Source: Marinobacter maritimus
GTDB lineage: Bacteria > Pseudomonadota > Gammaproteobacteria > Pseudomonadales > Oleiphilaceae
Direction of reading: 5' to 3'
DNA length: 64,000 bases
Assembly (NCBI RefSeq): GCF_007671675.1
Contig: NZ_VCGW01000002.1
Location: 496,001-560,000 of the forward strand
Shown here: positions 20,694-28,697 of the stretch, one piece after another
Position numbering within the stretch: position 1 is the stretch's first letter
Layout of the letters: each line of letters opens with the position of its first letter
Position numbers and translations under genes: made by a program
The notes under the pieces: generated by a model
Database searches by the model: none
What the model was told of the DNA's origin: nothing
What the model saw: the letters and a program-made list of their open reading frames with translations, nothing else

Positions 20694-23600
20694 TTACGAG
20701 TGTTTTGGCACCGGTTGAGACTCAGCCGCTGTCTCTGTTCCCGCATTGTGATCGCGGGCCAGCAAAATGTAGAACGCTGGCAGCACGAACACGGTGAACA
20801 GGGTGCCGATACCCAAGCCGGCACTGATTGTCAGGCCAATCGCAAAGCGGCTTTCCGCACCCGGGCCGGATGCGATCAGCAGCGGCACCATAGCGAAGAT
20901 CAAGGCCAGAGACGTCATGATGATTGGCCGTAGACGAATGGCGGCCGCTTCAATAACCGCATCGACTTTGCCCAGTCCACGTTCTTTTTGCAGCTGATTG
21001 GCAAATTCCACGATCAGTATGCCGTTCTTGGAGACAACCCCGATCAGCGTTATCAGGCCCACCTGTGTGTAAATGTTCATGGTTGCAAAACCAAGCACGA
21101 TAAATGCCATTGCGCCGGCTACCGACATGGGAACCGAAACCAGAATGATAAACGGATCACGCCAGCTTTCGAACTGAGCCGCAAGCACCAGATAGATGAC
21201 CAGCAGGGACAGGAAGAACGTGACGATCAAGGCACTACCCTGGTTTGCCAACTGTCGGCTTTCGCCTGTGTAATCGTAAGTGAATCCCTGTGGGAACACG
21301 TCATTTGCAGCTTGCTCGACAAAGTCCATGGCCGTGCCTGCCGCTATACCTGGCATGATGACCCCTTGCAGGGTGAGAGAGTTTTGCTGGTTAAACTGTG
21401 TGCGGCTTGAGGGCTCCACATCGTGGCTGAAGCTCACCACGCTGCCCAGCGGCACGAGTGTGCCATTGCCTGCGCGGATGTAGTAATCGTTCAGCGCTTG
21501 TTCATCCAGTCGAAACTTCTGGTCTACCTGCGGGATGACCTGGTAGGACCGGCCTTCCATGCTGAAGCGGTTTATGTATCCGCCGCCAAGCATGCTGGAA
21601 AGCGATTGGCCAACGTCCTGCATGGAAAGCCCAAGGTCGGCGACCCTGTCGCGATCAACTTGGATGCGTGTCACCGGGCGATCAAAGTTAATGGACTTCT
21701 GCAGGAACATGAAGTTACCACTGCCCATCGCTTTGCCCAGCAATTCATCAGCCACCTGGTCGAGCTGCTCGTAGCTGTTGCCCGTAGTGATCACGAACTG
21801 GAACGGCAGGCCACCACCCGACCCGGGTAAGGATGGCCTTGGGAAGACGGCTGTCTGCAATCCTGTTACGTTCTTGAGTTCTGCATCGAGTTGGGGTTGG
21901 ACCTCAAACTGGCTTACCTCCCGTTCACTCCAGGGTGCCAGTTTGAACCCGCCAAACACGGCGTTGGGTGCAGTGATACCTACAATCATGAAGTCTTCGG
22001 AGTAGCCAGGTACAGAACTCATGCGTTCCTGAACTTCGTCGCCATGCTCAAGCAGATAATCCAGAGTGGATGTCTGCGGTCCGAGGCCTTGATAGAAAAG
22101 GATGCCCTGGTCTTCTGTAGGAGCCAGTTCGTTCTGGCTCATCATTGCCATGAAATAGATGGAGCCCAGTACGACGAGTGCAAAAAAGACCACTACAGAC
22201 TTGGTTTGCATCAGTGAGCCCAGAGCAGATTTATAGCCCGAAGCAAGGCCGTTGAACGCGTGCTCTACCCGTCTCTCGAATTTACCCGGATTGCCGTGGG
22301 GCTTGAGTACCTTGGCGGACAGCATTGGAGAAAGCGTAAGTGCAACGATGCCAGAGATCACCACCGTGCCGGCCAGAGTAAATGCAAACTCTGTAAACAA
22401 TGAGCCAACCAGGCCGCCCATAAAGCCGATCGGTGCATAGACCGCCACCAGCGTTGTGGTCATGGCAATAATTGGCACCGCCATTTCCCGGGCACCGTGC
22501 AGTGCAGCCTCAAGTCTCGATTCGCCCTGCTCAATATGTCGGTGTACGTTCTCTACCATGATGATCGCATCGTCTACCACCAAGCCGATAGCCAGTACCA
22601 TGGATAGCAGCGTAAGCAGGTTGAGGGAGAACCCGAACATCAGCATGAAAAAGGCCCCGCCAATCAACGACAGAGGAACGGCGACAGACGGCACAATTGA
22701 GGCCCGGATCGACCCCAGGCAGAGGAATACTACGACGAGTACGATCCCCATGGCCTCCAGCAGGGTGGAGATCACCTCGTTGATCGAATCTTCAATAAAG
22801 TCCGATGCGTCGTAGGCCAGACGCACGTTCAGATCGCCAGGAAGCTGGCTTTCGATGTCCGGAAGATCGCCTTTTACCAGGCCCGCCACTGTCAGTGGGT
22901 TGGCGCCGGGGGCCAGTTCGATTGCAACGTAAGTCGCCGGCTGGCCCTTGTAGAGGGCCAGCGCGCTGTAAGTTTCCGATCCCAGCTCTACCCGGGCAAT
23001 GTCCTGAAGCCGGATCTGGGTATCGTTAGCCTGCTTGACCACCAGATTGCGGAACTCATCCGGATCCGACACATCGGTATCGCTGGTCATGCTGACTTCT
23101 GTGTAGGCACCTTTGGTATTGCCAACGGCGGCCTGATAGTTGTTGGCGCGCAGCTTGGCCACCACTTCCTGAGGCGTCATATCCACCGCCGCGAGACGTT
23201 CCGGGTCGAGCCAGACGCGCAAGGCGAACTTGCGGCCAAGCAGGTCTGCCTTACCAACGCCAGAGAGGGCTTGCAGTCTGGGCTGCACCACACGGGTCAG
23301 GTAGTCGGTGATTTCTGGAACAGCCATCTCTGAGCTGTAAAAAGCGATGTACATCAGCGCCGTTGAATCACCGGTAGTGGAGGTTATAACCGGGTCTTGC
23401 GCCTCTGTTGGGAGGACGTTTCGCTGGCTCGCCACCTTTGCCTGGATTTCGGCTAGAGCTGCGTTGGCGTCGTAGTTCAGGACCATCTTCGCTTCAATGG
23501 TGGACGTGCCCTGAGAGCTGGTGGATGTCAGGTAGTCGATGCCGCTGGCTTCAGCAATAGCCTGTTGCAGGGGCGTGGTAATAAAACCTTTTATCAGGTC

Positions 23601-23768
23601 TGAACTGGCTCCGGGGTAGGCCGTTGTGACCGTAACCGTGGTGCTCTCGAGTTCCGGGTATTGCCGGATTTCCATTTCCATGGCGGCCCGGGCACCGAGC
23701 AACAGGATAAGAAGGCTGACTACCGTCGCCAGTACGGGGCGATGGACGAAAATGTCGGTGAATCGCAT
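20694..23768 (-). CDS. RND multidrug efflux permease (HAE1 family)
   Basis: The 1024-residue inner-membrane proton antiporter of a tripartite pump. It starts MRFTDIFVHRPVLATVVSL, has the large periplasmic loops, and TM4 GLVVDDAIIMVENVHRH carries the paired aspartates of the proton relay. Twelve membrane helices are expected, and the internal repeat is visible (a second set begins at SVVVFFALVVLGSIYFMAMM). The adaptor gene upstream overlaps it by one base (TAATG at 23766-23770). No outer-membrane TolC partner is adjacent, so it probably uses one encoded elsewhere. Substrates are unknown. Confidence 0.94.
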   Translation of the reverse strand: MRFTDIFVHRPVLATVVSLLILLLGARAAMEMEIRQYPELESTTVTVTTAYPGASSDLIKGFITTPLQQAIAEASGIDYLTSTSSQGTSTIEAKMVLNYDANAALAEIQAKVASQRNVLPTEAQDPVITSTTGDSTALMYIAFYSSEMAVPEITDYLTRVVQPRLQALSGVGKADLLGRKFALRVWLDPERLAAVDMTPQEVVAKLRANNYQAAVGNTKGAYTEVSMTSDTDVSDPDEFRNLVVKQANDTQIRLQDIARVELGSETYSALALYKGQPATYVAIELAPGANPLTVAGLVKGDLPDIESQLPGDLNVRLAYDASDFIEDSINEVISTLLEAMGIVLVVVFLCLGSIRASIVPSVAVPLSLIGGAFFMLMFGFSLNLLTLLSMVLAIGLVVDDAIIMVENVHRHIEQGESRLEAALHGAREMAVPIIAMTTTLVAVYAPIGFMGGLVGSLFTEFAFTLAGTVVISGIVALTLSPMLSAKVLKPHGNPGKFERRVEHAFNGLASGYKSALGSLMQTKSVVVFFALVVLGSIYFMAMMSQNELAPTEDQGILFYQGLGPQTSTLDYLLEHGDEVQERMSSVPGYSEDFMIVGITAPNAVFGGFKLAPWSEREVSQFEVQPQLDAELKNVTGLQTAVFPRPSLPGSGGGLPFQFVITTGNSYEQLDQVADELLGKAMGSGNFMFLQKSINFDRPVTRIQVDRDRVADLGLSMQDVGQSLSSMLGGGYINRFSMEGRSYQVIPQVDQKFRLDEQALNDYYIRAGNGTLVPLGSVVSFSHDVEPSSRTQFNQQNSLTLQGVIMPGIAAGTAMDFVEQAANDVFPQGFTYDYTGESRQLANQGSALIVTFFLSLLVIYLVLAAQFESWRDPFIILVSVPMSVAGAMAFIVLGFATMNIYTQVGLITLIGVVSKNGILIVEFANQLQKERGLGKVDAVIEAAAIRLRPIIMTSLALIFAMVPLLIASGPGAESRFAIGLTISAGLGIGTLFTVFVLPAFYILLARDHNAGTETAAESQPVPKHS

Positions 23769-24883
23769 TACTCAGATGCCTCCCGCGGCTGCTTTTCTTC
23801 GTCCTTGTCCCCATCCTGAATGGTAACTTTTTGTCCGGCACGAAGCCTCAGCAATCCTTTGGAAACGACTTTCTCGCCTGCTTCAAGACCGGAGAGAACT
23901 GCCACCCGCTTATCCCGCGTTTGGCCTGCGGTAATGGTGCGGCGATTGACAATCAGATCACCACCTTCATTTTCCTCAATAGCAAACACGAAATCCCCGT
24001 AGGTGTTGTAGGAAATGGCGGTGCGGGGGATGGTAACAACTTCGTTATCTTCTGGCTGCTTGGTCAGTATGGTTGCAAACATGCCCGGTCGCAGCAGGTT
24101 CTCCGGGTTGTCCAGCGTAGCGCGAATGCGAACGGTGCGCGTTTCCGGATTCACCGAGGTGTTGATGGCGCTGACCTGGCCTTTGAATTCCTGATCGGGC
24201 ACGGCAGCAACGGTAGCGACGACAGAATAGCCTCGGTCAACGGCTTGCAGGTTCTTTTCGGACAGGGTGTAGTCCACGTAAATCGGGTTGAGCATGTTGA
24301 TTTCAACAATCGGCGTGCCTGTGGCAATGTATTCCCCCTGATCCACCATGCGAATGCCCAGGGTGCCATCGAACGGTGCGCGGATCACTTTTTTGCTAAG
24401 CTGAGCGTCTGCTTCATTAACGCGGGCACGTGCGGCGTCGAAGTTTGCCTTGGATTCGTCGTATTGGGACTGGGAAACAGCTCGCCGTGGCAGCAGGTCA
24501 GAGATGCGCTTGAACTCTTGCTCCGCCAGATGGGCTTCTGCTCGGCGCGTACGTACAGCGGCTTCATCAATTGCGGTATTAAGACGAATGAGGATGTCGC
24601 CCCGCTTGACGATGTCACCGGATTCGAAGTTAATGCTTTCGATAACGCCAGGAACCTCGTTGGCGACCTCGATGCCGTTGATGGCCTTGATGCTTCCCAC
24701 CGCTTTTATGGACGGGGTCCAGCTCTCAGTGCGAGCTTCGGTGGCGGAAATCTGTGCAGGCGGCTGTGGTTGGGACATTTGTTTTTCCATTTGTCCAAAC
24801 TGGTAAAACTTGTAGCCAAAGATGCCGCCAAGCACCACGCCAAGGAAAACGATTACGATCAGGAAGCGGGAAGCAGTGCGCAT
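23768..24883 (-). CDS. RND efflux periplasmic adaptor (membrane fusion protein)
   Basis: A 371-residue HlyD/AcrA-type adaptor. It has an N-terminal membrane anchor (FLIVIVFLGVVLGGIFGYKFY) and no lipobox. The barrel-sandwich domain halves are GVIESINFESGDIVKRGDILIRLN and KVIRAPFDGTLGIRMVDQGEYI (each within 30 residues of a helical hairpin with EAHLAEQEFKRISDLLP), and the beta-barrel follows (NPETRTVRIRATLDNPENLL). First gene of a two-gene pump operon with the permease. Confidence 0.93.
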   Translation of the reverse strand: MRTASRFLIVIVFLGVVLGGIFGYKFYQFGQMEKQMSQPQPPAQISATEARTESWTPSIKAVGSIKAINGIEVANEVPGVIESINFESGDIVKRGDILIRLNTAIDEAAVRTRRAEAHLAEQEFKRISDLLPRRAVSQSQYDESKANFDAARARVNEADAQLSKKVIRAPFDGTLGIRMVDQGEYIATGTPIVEINMLNPIYVDYTLSEKNLQAVDRGYSVVATVAAVPDQEFKGQVSAINTSVNPETRTVRIRATLDNPENLLRPGMFATILTKQPEDNEVVTIPRTAISYNTYGDFVFAIEENEGGDLIVNRRTITAGQTRDKRVAVLSGLEAGEKVVSKGLLRLRAGQKVTIQDGDKDEEKQPREASE

Positions 24884-25028
24884 AGTTCAGGTCCTGGAAA
24901 TCTCTGTCTGGTCCGGGGTTTGCGTTGAGCAGTGAAGAAACAGTCTTGCTGTGTTTCCTCGCCGAATCGGTGCATAACAACAGACTGTATGGATGCGGAA
25001 ATTATTGATCAACGACAAAGCATAGCAT

Positions 25029-25067
25029 CCTACAAAATTCAGTGTGTAGTTGTCACCGGTTTGTAGG
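25029..25067. promoter_or_regulatory. Inverted repeat in the RND pump / J-protein divergent promoter region
   Basis: CCTACAAA (25029-25036) and TTTGTAGG (25060-25067) are perfect complements 23 bases apart. They lie in the 253-base region between the divergent pump operon and the J-protein gene. A regulator site is possible; the match is short and may be chance. Confidence 0.35.
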
Positions 25068-25136
25068 TACTTGTCGCTGGTATTATCACCAGTTCAGGTG
25101 CCAGAATTACGATTTTACCTTACTAAAGGATCAACC

Positions 25137-25634
25137 ATGCACTGGATATTGGGAATCGCGTTGACGATCGCCGTCTTTGTGGTTCTGAAACAATGGGGCG
25201 GATTGTCAGCAGAAAGAAAGAAGGCCGCAACCTGGAAAGTCGTTCTCGTTGTTGGTGGTGCCTTGCTGGTATTTATGGTCCTGACCGGTCGCGTGCACGC
25301 ATTGACAGCGGCTGTGGCCGCACTGATTCCGCTGTTGCGAAAGCTGCCGGAGATTGCCCGGTTTGTGCCTGGTCTGAAGGGCTTCTTTTCTGGTTCGGAC
25401 GGTGCCAACCCGGATGAGTCAGGCCAGCGGCAACATGGTCCGGTGCACAACAATGATATGTCTGAACGTGAAGCCTGCGAGATTCTGGGCGTGACGGCAG
25501 CGTGTTCACGGGAAGATGTTATTATGGCTCACCGCCGCCTGATGCAAAAAATGCATCCGGACAGGGGCGGGAGCGATTATCTTGCAGCAAAGATTAACGA
25601 GGCCAAAAGCGTATTGCTGCGCAACAGAGCGTGA
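25137..25634 (+). CDS. Membrane-anchored protein with C-terminal J domain
   Basis: ATG 25137 follows AAAGGA (25125-25130) and gives 165 residues. The N-terminus has two hydrophobic segments ([18 protein letters not shown] and [15 protein letters not shown]). The C-terminal 60 residues are a J domain ([48 protein letters not shown]) with the HPD triplet and short form typical of Tim14/Pam18-like J-proteins. It probably recruits an Hsp70 to the membrane. The partner is unknown. Confidence 0.85.
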   Translation: MHWILGIALTIAVFVVLKQWGGLSAERKKAATWKVVLVVGGALLVFMVLTGRVHALTAAVAALIPLLRKLPEIARFVPGLKGFFSGSDGANPDESGQRQHGPVHNNDMSEREACEILGVTAACSREDVIMAHRRLMQKMHPDRGGSDYLAAKINEAKSVLLRNRA

Positions 25635-25637
25635 GCT

Positions 25638-26426
25638 TCAGTGAATAACGTCGACCTTCACTTCGAAACTCCGGTTGTCTGACCGGCTACTGTTAACATT
25701 GTAGGCAATGCCCGACTGCCTGCTGGTGGAATGGGTCGACGTGCTGCCCAGAGACACCCATTGGCCGGGCTCTACCTGGCGAATGGTCACCACAGCCTGG
25801 GTTTCATAACCTTCCAGTTCCGCAGGGTCGGCTTCAAAAGACACAATGTTCAGCTCCACAGCCCGGTCTGAAATCACCTGCGGGCTGACCACAAACCCGC
25901 TTCGCGTTTCCACCTGCTCAAAGATCGCTGCAGGGTTTCTGCCTCCGCGCAGCGCGAAAGGCAATGTCCGCACCTGGCCGGAGGTAATATGAGCAGACTG
26001 GCCATCCATTACCATCAGGCTTCGCTCTTGTGAGCCACCGGTGCTAATGACCTTGCGTTCCACGGTCACACCGAGTTCGTTTCGTGTTGTGGTAACGCCA
26101 CCGCCGCCCCGTTTGCCGCCGATATCACTCTGAGACCTGACGGTTATCCGTAGCTGCGCCGGTGCCACGTCCAGGGTTTCTATCAAGGTGCCGATTTCAT
26201 CCAGCAATTGTTGGTTGCCGCGAACGACAAGCTGCTGCCCCCGGGCGGTGACGGATACTGGCTCGCCCTGGTAGAGCTCGCGCACCTGCACGGCCACATC
26301 GGTACCGGGTCGATTCTTGAGCTGGTAAGCCCGGGACTCAGCGTGTGCAGAACCTGTGGCGGCGATGAGTGCCAACACGAGGATGAACAAGAGCAGGGAG
26401 CGGTAAGGCTGTCGATTCAGTGTCAT
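25638..26426 (-). CDS. Secretin N-domain-like periplasmic protein
   Basis: A 262-residue exported protein with signal peptide (LLLFILVLALIAATGSAHA). The mature N-terminus (YQLKNRPGTDVAVQVREL, then VTARGQQLVVRGNQQLLDEIGTLIETLDVAPAQLRITV) resembles the N1/NolW fold of type II or III secretins. The secretin pore domain itself is absent; the C-terminal region (DGQSAHITSGQVRTLPF, SGFVVSPQVISDRAVELNIVSF) is similar to short pieces of secretin beta-domain. It could be a degraded or standalone secretin relative, and no secretion genes are adjacent. Converges with the J-protein gene, stops 3 bases apart. Confidence 0.72.
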   Translation of the reverse strand: MTLNRQPYRSLLLFILVLALIAATGSAHAESRAYQLKNRPGTDVAVQVRELYQGEPVSVTARGQQLVVRGNQQLLDEIGTLIETLDVAPAQLRITVRSQSDIGGKRGGGGVTTTRNELGVTVERKVISTGGSQERSLMVMDGQSAHITSGQVRTLPFALRGGRNPAAIFEQVETRSGFVVSPQVISDRAVELNIVSFEADPAELEGYETQAVVTIRQVEPGQWVSLGSTSTHSTSRQSGIAYNVNSSRSDNRSFEVKVDVIH

Positions 26427-26521
26427 TTCTGGATCCCAATGTCCCGAAAAGTCCGGTTAGTTTGCTAAAAGTCCGGTTTGCGGGTTGCCAAGTTGAAAAC
26501 CCGGGGGGTATATTGTTAAGC

Positions 26522-26659
26522 ATGAAGACGACACAAGCGATCTGTCAATTGAATGTTCTGCAAGCTTTCGGCCAAAAGCCGGTGGCGGCAGTCGCTGCTG
26601 TGTTTTTTTGGTGGTTTGGTTATGGCTTTTATTTTAGCCAGTCCCAGGGCCGCCCATAA
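26522..26659 (+). CDS. Aromatic-rich leader peptide of the DAHP synthase attenuator
   Basis: A 45-codon open frame beginning ATGAAGACG at 26522 and ending TAA at 26657. Residues 28-38 read FFWWFGYGFYF: five Phe, two Trp and two Tyr in eleven positions. It lies 130 bases upstream of a DAHP synthase gene, with an intrinsic terminator between them. This is the arrangement of classical ribosome-mediated attenuation, where lack of a charged tRNA stalls the ribosome on the aromatic codons. Placing Phe, Trp and Tyr together would sense the general aromatic supply. The call rests on position and composition; no homology is claimed. Confidence 0.8.
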   Translation: MKTTQAICQLNVLQAFGQKPVAAVAAVFFWWFGYGFYFSQSQGRP

Positions 26660-26723
26660 CATCTTCACCAAACGAATAACGAGGATGGCAGCCCGGGGAA
26701 AGCCAGGCTGCTGTCGGACTCAG

Positions 26724-26757
26724 AAAGCCCCGACTGGTAGCCCAGCCGGGGCTTTTT
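26724..26757 (+). terminator. Attenuator terminator before the DAHP synthase gene
   Basis: AAAGCCCCGACTGG (26724-26737) pairs with CCAGCCGGGGCTTT (26742-26755) with one A-C mismatch and a TAGC loop, then T residues to 26757. An upstream hairpin GCAGCC...GGCTGC (26689-26712) and a CGGGG run at 26693-26697 that can pair with CCCCG of the terminator arm are candidates for an antiterminator. The structure supports leader-peptide attenuation. Confidence 0.8.
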
Positions 26758-26789
26758 AGATTCTGACGCAGGGAAACGGGAACACAGAT

Positions 26790-27842
26790 ATGAACATGCC
26801 TTTGAAAACAGCCGGAGAGAGCCAGATGCGGAGCGCCGCTGCAACGCACAGGCAGGAAACTGCACTGCCAACGCCGTCTGAACTGCGGCAGTGCTTGCCA
26901 GTCGAGGAACCGCTTGCCCGGCAGGTGGACAGGCACCGGCAAGCGATCCGGAACCTGCTGCACGGCTTGGATGATCGCACTTTGATAGTGGTCGGGCCCT
27001 GCTCAATCCATGATGAGGTCGCCGCGCTGGAGTATGGCGAAAAGCTCAAGGCACTGGCAGATTTGGTCAGCGACCGTTTTCTCATTGTTATGCGTGCGTA
27101 CCTGGAAAAACCGAGAACCACAGTGGGCTGGAAGGGCTTGCTGTACGATCCGGAGCGCACAGGAACCGGTGACCTCAACGAAGGCCTGCTGCGCTCACGC
27201 CGTTTGCTTCTGAACCTGGCCGAGATGGGGTTGCCGCTTGCGACCGAGGCCCTGAGCCCTTTCACTATGGATTATCTCGGTGATCTGGTGAGCTGGACTG
27301 CGATTGGAGCCCGCACAACCGAGTCCCAGATCCATCGCGAAATGGTCAGCGGCTTGCCCATGCCGGCCGGGTTTAAAAATGGTACCGACGGTGGCATCAG
27401 CGTTGCGATTAATGCCATGAAATCGGGAGCGCACCCGCATCATCACCTGGGCGTTTCCAGCAATGGTGCACCGGTTATGGTCAGCACCCGGGGCAATCCG
27501 GACACTCACCTTGTACTGCGTGGTGGCCGGGGCCTTACCAATTACGACGAAGTGAGCATAAAGCACGCTACGCAAAGTCTGTCTGGTTCAGGGTTGTGTG
27601 CTGCAATCATGGTAGATTGCAGTCACGATAACGCCTGCAAGCAGGCGGAACGGCAGATCGATGTGGCCCGTGAAGTCATGCGGCAGAAGCGGATGGGTAG
27701 CGATGGCATTCGCGGTTTGATGCTGGAAAGCTTCCTGGAAGCTGGCCGACAGGACGACGGCGATGATCTGCGATACGGCTGCTCCATTACCGACCCGTGC
27801 CTGGACTGGGATCAGACAGAGGCTCTGATCCGCTCACTGTAG
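26790..27842 (+). CDS. 3-deoxy-7-phosphoheptulonate (DAHP) synthase, class I
   Basis: Condenses phosphoenolpyruvate with erythrose-4-phosphate, the first step of the shikimate pathway. The 350-residue protein has the class I (AroF/G/H) motifs LIVVGPCSIHD, AYLEKPRTTVGWKG, GARTTESQIHREMVSGL, FKNGTDGG and IMVDCSHDNACKQ. The N-terminal 40 residues include the regulatory arm that binds a feedback amino acid. Which aromatic amino acid inhibits it cannot be read from sequence alone. Preceded by the aromatic leader peptide and attenuator. Its 3' end overlaps the converging LysE gene by 56 bases. Confidence 0.94.
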   Translation: MNMPLKTAGESQMRSAAATHRQETALPTPSELRQCLPVEEPLARQVDRHRQAIRNLLHGLDDRTLIVVGPCSIHDEVAALEYGEKLKALADLVSDRFLIVMRAYLEKPRTTVGWKGLLYDPERTGTGDLNEGLLRSRRLLLNLAEMGLPLATEALSPFTMDYLGDLVSWTAIGARTTESQIHREMVSGLPMPAGFKNGTDGGISVAINAMKSGAHPHHHLGVSSNGAPVMVSTRGNPDTHLVLRGGRGLTNYDEVSIKHATQSLSGSGLCAAIMVDCSHDNACKQAERQIDVAREVMRQKRMGSDGIRGLMLESFLEAGRQDDGDDLRYGCSITDPCLDWDQTEALIRSL

Positions 27843-28458
27843 AGAGCAGGAGTTGGCCGGCTAACAGCAGCAAAATCCCGCCCATTAGCCGGTCGAGCCA
27901 GTGACCAAAACGATTGAAGCCTTTGCGAACGGCGGGCAGTGTGAAAAATACGGCAACCAGTGAAAACCAGGCCCCTGTCGCCAGCGCCATGTAAAAGCCA
28001 TAGCCAGCCTGAACTGCGACGGGCGTGCCCGGGCTGATAACGACCGAAAACAGCGAAACAAAGAACAGCGTGGCTTTCGGGTTCAGTGCATTGGTCAAAA
28101 ATCCCAGGCGCAGGGCGGCAAATCCAGACTGCAGAATCACAGGTTCGGTCTCTACATGAATGCCACCTGCCCGGGCCCTCAGGCACTGGACTGCAATCCA
28201 GGTGAGGTAAAGAGCACCGGCAATTTTGAGTATGGTAAAAAGCAGAATTGACTGCTGAATGATCAAACCAATACCCAGCAGTGAATAGCTAACGTGCACC
28301 AGAATGCCGGCGCCAACACCGAACGCTGTGAGCAGCGCGTTTTTCCGACTCTGACACAATGCCTGCCGGAGCATCACGGCGAAATCCGGCCCCGGGCTGG
28401 CAACGGCGAGCAGATGCACCAATGCCACAGTGAGAAATTCGGGCCAGTAACTGTTCAT
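27787..28458 (-). CDS. LysE/RhtB-family amino-acid exporter
   Basis: From ATG 28458 the protein is 223 residues with six hydrophobic segments. VASPGPDFAVMLRQALCQSRKNAL and GIGLIIQQS, then LGFLTNALNPKATLFFVSLFS, match RhtB/LysE transporters. They export amino acids or homoserine lactone-type compounds. The last 19 codons lie inside the 3' end of the DAHP synthase gene on the other strand. An in-frame start 14 codons upstream (28500) is less likely because the helix-initial MNSYWPEF is typical. Confidence 0.87.
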   Translation of the reverse strand: MNSYWPEFLTVALVHLLAVASPGPDFAVMLRQALCQSRKNALLTAFGVGAGILVHVSYSLLGIGLIIQQSILLFTILKIAGALYLTWIAVQCLRARAGGIHVETEPVILQSGFAALRLGFLTNALNPKATLFFVSLFSVVISPGTPVAVQAGYGFYMALATGAWFSLVAVFFTLPAVRKGFNRFGHWLDRLMGGILLLLAGQLLLSTVSGSEPLSDPSPGTGR

Positions 28459-28539
28459 ACGCAAGTTTCTCTCAATATTTCTATGTTTGGGCTTGGCCAT
28501 ACAGGCTTTACGGGTAAAGGCTTATGGATAAGAACTCAG

Positions 28540-28569
28540 AGACTGTCAGAATTAATTCAAGACTGTCAG
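28540..28569. promoter_or_regulatory. Phased direct repeats upstream of a flavoprotein gene
   Basis: AGACTGTCAG occurs at 28540-28549 and again at 28560-28569, exactly 20 bases apart, about two helical turns; AGACTGT recurs just before the start codon. This fits paired activator sites in the 239-base divergent region between the LysE gene and the flavoprotein gene. No known regulator is assigned. Confidence 0.4.
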
Positions 28570-28697
28570 CATAAATCCCATCGCCGTTTTTTTCACGTAC
28601 CGCACAAACTAATTCTTGCCCCTATACTGGCGTATACAGGATTTATCGTTTCACCCACGTTCCCGACTTTCGGGAATATCGGTCTGGAGACTGTTTT

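Noticed and set aside
23831..24928. Plus-strand open frame of 365 codons over the RND adaptor
   Set aside because: Opposite a convincing adaptor gene; composition is that of a shadow.
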